A stretch of DNA of 6,659 nucleotides, taken from Desulfuromonadaceae bacterium UBA6124 (GTDB taxonomy: Bacteria > Desulfobacterota > Desulfuromonadia > Desulfuromonadales > Trichloromonadaceae). Where the stretch lies: positions 1 to 6,659 of the forward strand of contig DIVU01000220.1 of NCBI GenBank assembly GCA_002423365.1, in the 5' to 3' direction. Each line of letters begins with the position of its first letter. The first letter of the stretch is position 1. Of the stretch, positions 6,247 to 6,659 are shown piece by piece. The notes beneath the pieces are model-generated. The model was not told the DNA's origin. It searched no databases and saw nothing but the letters and a program-made list of their open reading frames with translations. The position numbers were made by a program, and so were the translations under genes.

Positions 6247-6283
6247 AAAAAACCCGGCGGCACGAAGGTCTCGGCCGCCGGGT
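6247..6283 (-). terminator. Intrinsic terminator or attenuator between ilvC and psd
   Basis: On the minus strand ACCCGGCGGC (6283-6274) pairs perfectly with GCCGCCGGGT (6261-6252), nine of ten pairs G-C, around a 12-nt loop. A run of six T residues (6252-6247) overlaps the stem base. This is a canonical rho-independent terminator. It starts 19 nt after the ilvC stop and its T-tract ends 17 nt before the psd start codon, so psd transcription must cross it or begin upstream of it. Confidence 0.9.
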
Positions 6284-6302
6284 CGTCTGTGATTCGAGCC
6301 GT

Positions 6303-6659
6303 TTAGTTACGCTCTTTGTCCACCATCTTGTTCTTGCCGATCCAGCTCATCATGCCGCGCAGACGCTCGCCGACTTCCTCGATCTGATGGGCCGCGCCTT
6401 TACGCCGCAGAGCGTTGAGCACCGGCTTGTTGGCGCGGTTTTCCAGCATCCACTCGCGGGCGAATTCGCCGTTCTGGATCTCTTCCAGAATCTTTTTCAT
6501 CGATGCTTTGGTTTCGCTCGTCACGATGCGGGGACCGCGGGTGAAATCGCCGTACTCGGCAGTGTTGGAAATGGAGTAGCGCATGTTGGCGATGCCGCCT
6601 TCATACATCAGGTCGACAATCAGCTTGAGCTCGTGCAGGCACTCGAAGTAGGCGATCTC
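6303..6659 (-). CDS. ilvC: Ketol-acid reductoisomerase, class I (C-terminal 118 residues, 5' end outside window)
   Basis: NADPH-dependent enzyme of valine, leucine and isoleucine synthesis; it isomerises and reduces acetolactate or acetohydroxybutyrate. The frame is open from the right edge (6659 is a codon start) to TAA at 6303. The visible part is the end of the all-helical C-terminal domain. EIAYFECLHELKLIVDLMYEGG contains the two Glu residues, four apart (visible residues 6 and 10), that bind Mg2+ in class I enzymes. RYSISNTAEYGDFTRGPRI follows with the substrate-contacting Ser. The tail ends MMSWIGKNKMVDKERN. A single C-terminal domain ending this way fits the short class I enzyme of about 330-340 residues, not the longer class II form. 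The Rossmann domain lies outside the window. It precedes psd, an ilvC-psd order I associate with Geobacter relatives. Confidence 0.96.
   Translation of the reverse strand, partial: EIAYFECLHELKLIVDLMYEGGIANMRYSISNTAEYGDFTRGPRIVTSETKASMKKILEEIQNGEFAREWMLENRANKPVLNALRRKGAAHQIEEVGERLRGMMSWIGKNKMVDKERN

Noticed and set aside
5436..6263. Minus-strand frame of 275 codons overlapping psd
   Set aside because: It is an out-of-frame shadow of psd rich in Arg, Gly and Gln. psd itself has all catalytic motifs.
1..6659. Mobile elements, CRISPR arrays, tRNA or rRNA genes
   Set aside because: No transposase or integrase frame, no regularly spaced direct repeats and no cloverleaf or rRNA-like sequence was seen on either strand.

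Overview
The window carries seven genes, all on the minus strand, so transcription runs from high to low coordinates. The gene set, the fairly high GC content and the coding style suggest a Desulfuromonadales-type (Geobacter/Desulfuromonas-like, Desulfobacterota) bacterium. The specific hints are ilvC followed directly by a short, archaeal-type phosphatidylserine decarboxylase gene, a clear sigma-54 promoter in front of a FapA/DUF342 gene, and an MnmA with the TPNPCVLCN cysteine pair. This placement is inference from gene content, not from a marker gene.

Layout in transcription order. (1) The 3' part of ilvC (ketol-acid reductoisomerase) enters from the right edge and ends at 6303, followed at once by a strong intrinsic-terminator-like hairpin (6247-6283). 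(2) psd (5585-6229) begins only 17 nt after that hairpin's T-tract and ends in its own terminator with a perfect 15-bp stem (5495-5545). (3) mnmA (4340-5422), mtaB (3048-4352) and an RluA-family pseudouridine synthase gene (2131-3051) form an overlapping operon of RNA-modification enzymes. MnmA thiolates U34 of tRNA, MtaB methylthiolates t6A37 of tRNA, and the third enzyme makes pseudouridine in an RNA that cannot be named from sequence. The mnmA/mtaB overlap sits on a run of ten G residues. (4) A 201-nt AT-rich gap holds a near-consensus sigma-54 promoter and a structured leader for a FapA-family gene (424-1929). The leader has a 10-bp hairpin displaying AUGGA at its GGA triloop and a second GGA in the Shine-Dalgarno region, the architecture expected of a CsrA target. 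(5) A 143-nt gap precedes the first 93 codons of a YrbG-type Na+/Ca2+ antiporter running off the left edge.

Most of the window is conserved housekeeping DNA. I see no mobile element, CRISPR array, tRNA or rRNA, and no evidence of a wholly new system. The points worth a second look are regulatory: the sigma-54/CsrA-like control region of fapA, the G10 tract that could fuse or tune mnmA and mtaB, and the terminator between ilvC and psd that leaves no room for a separate psd promoter.
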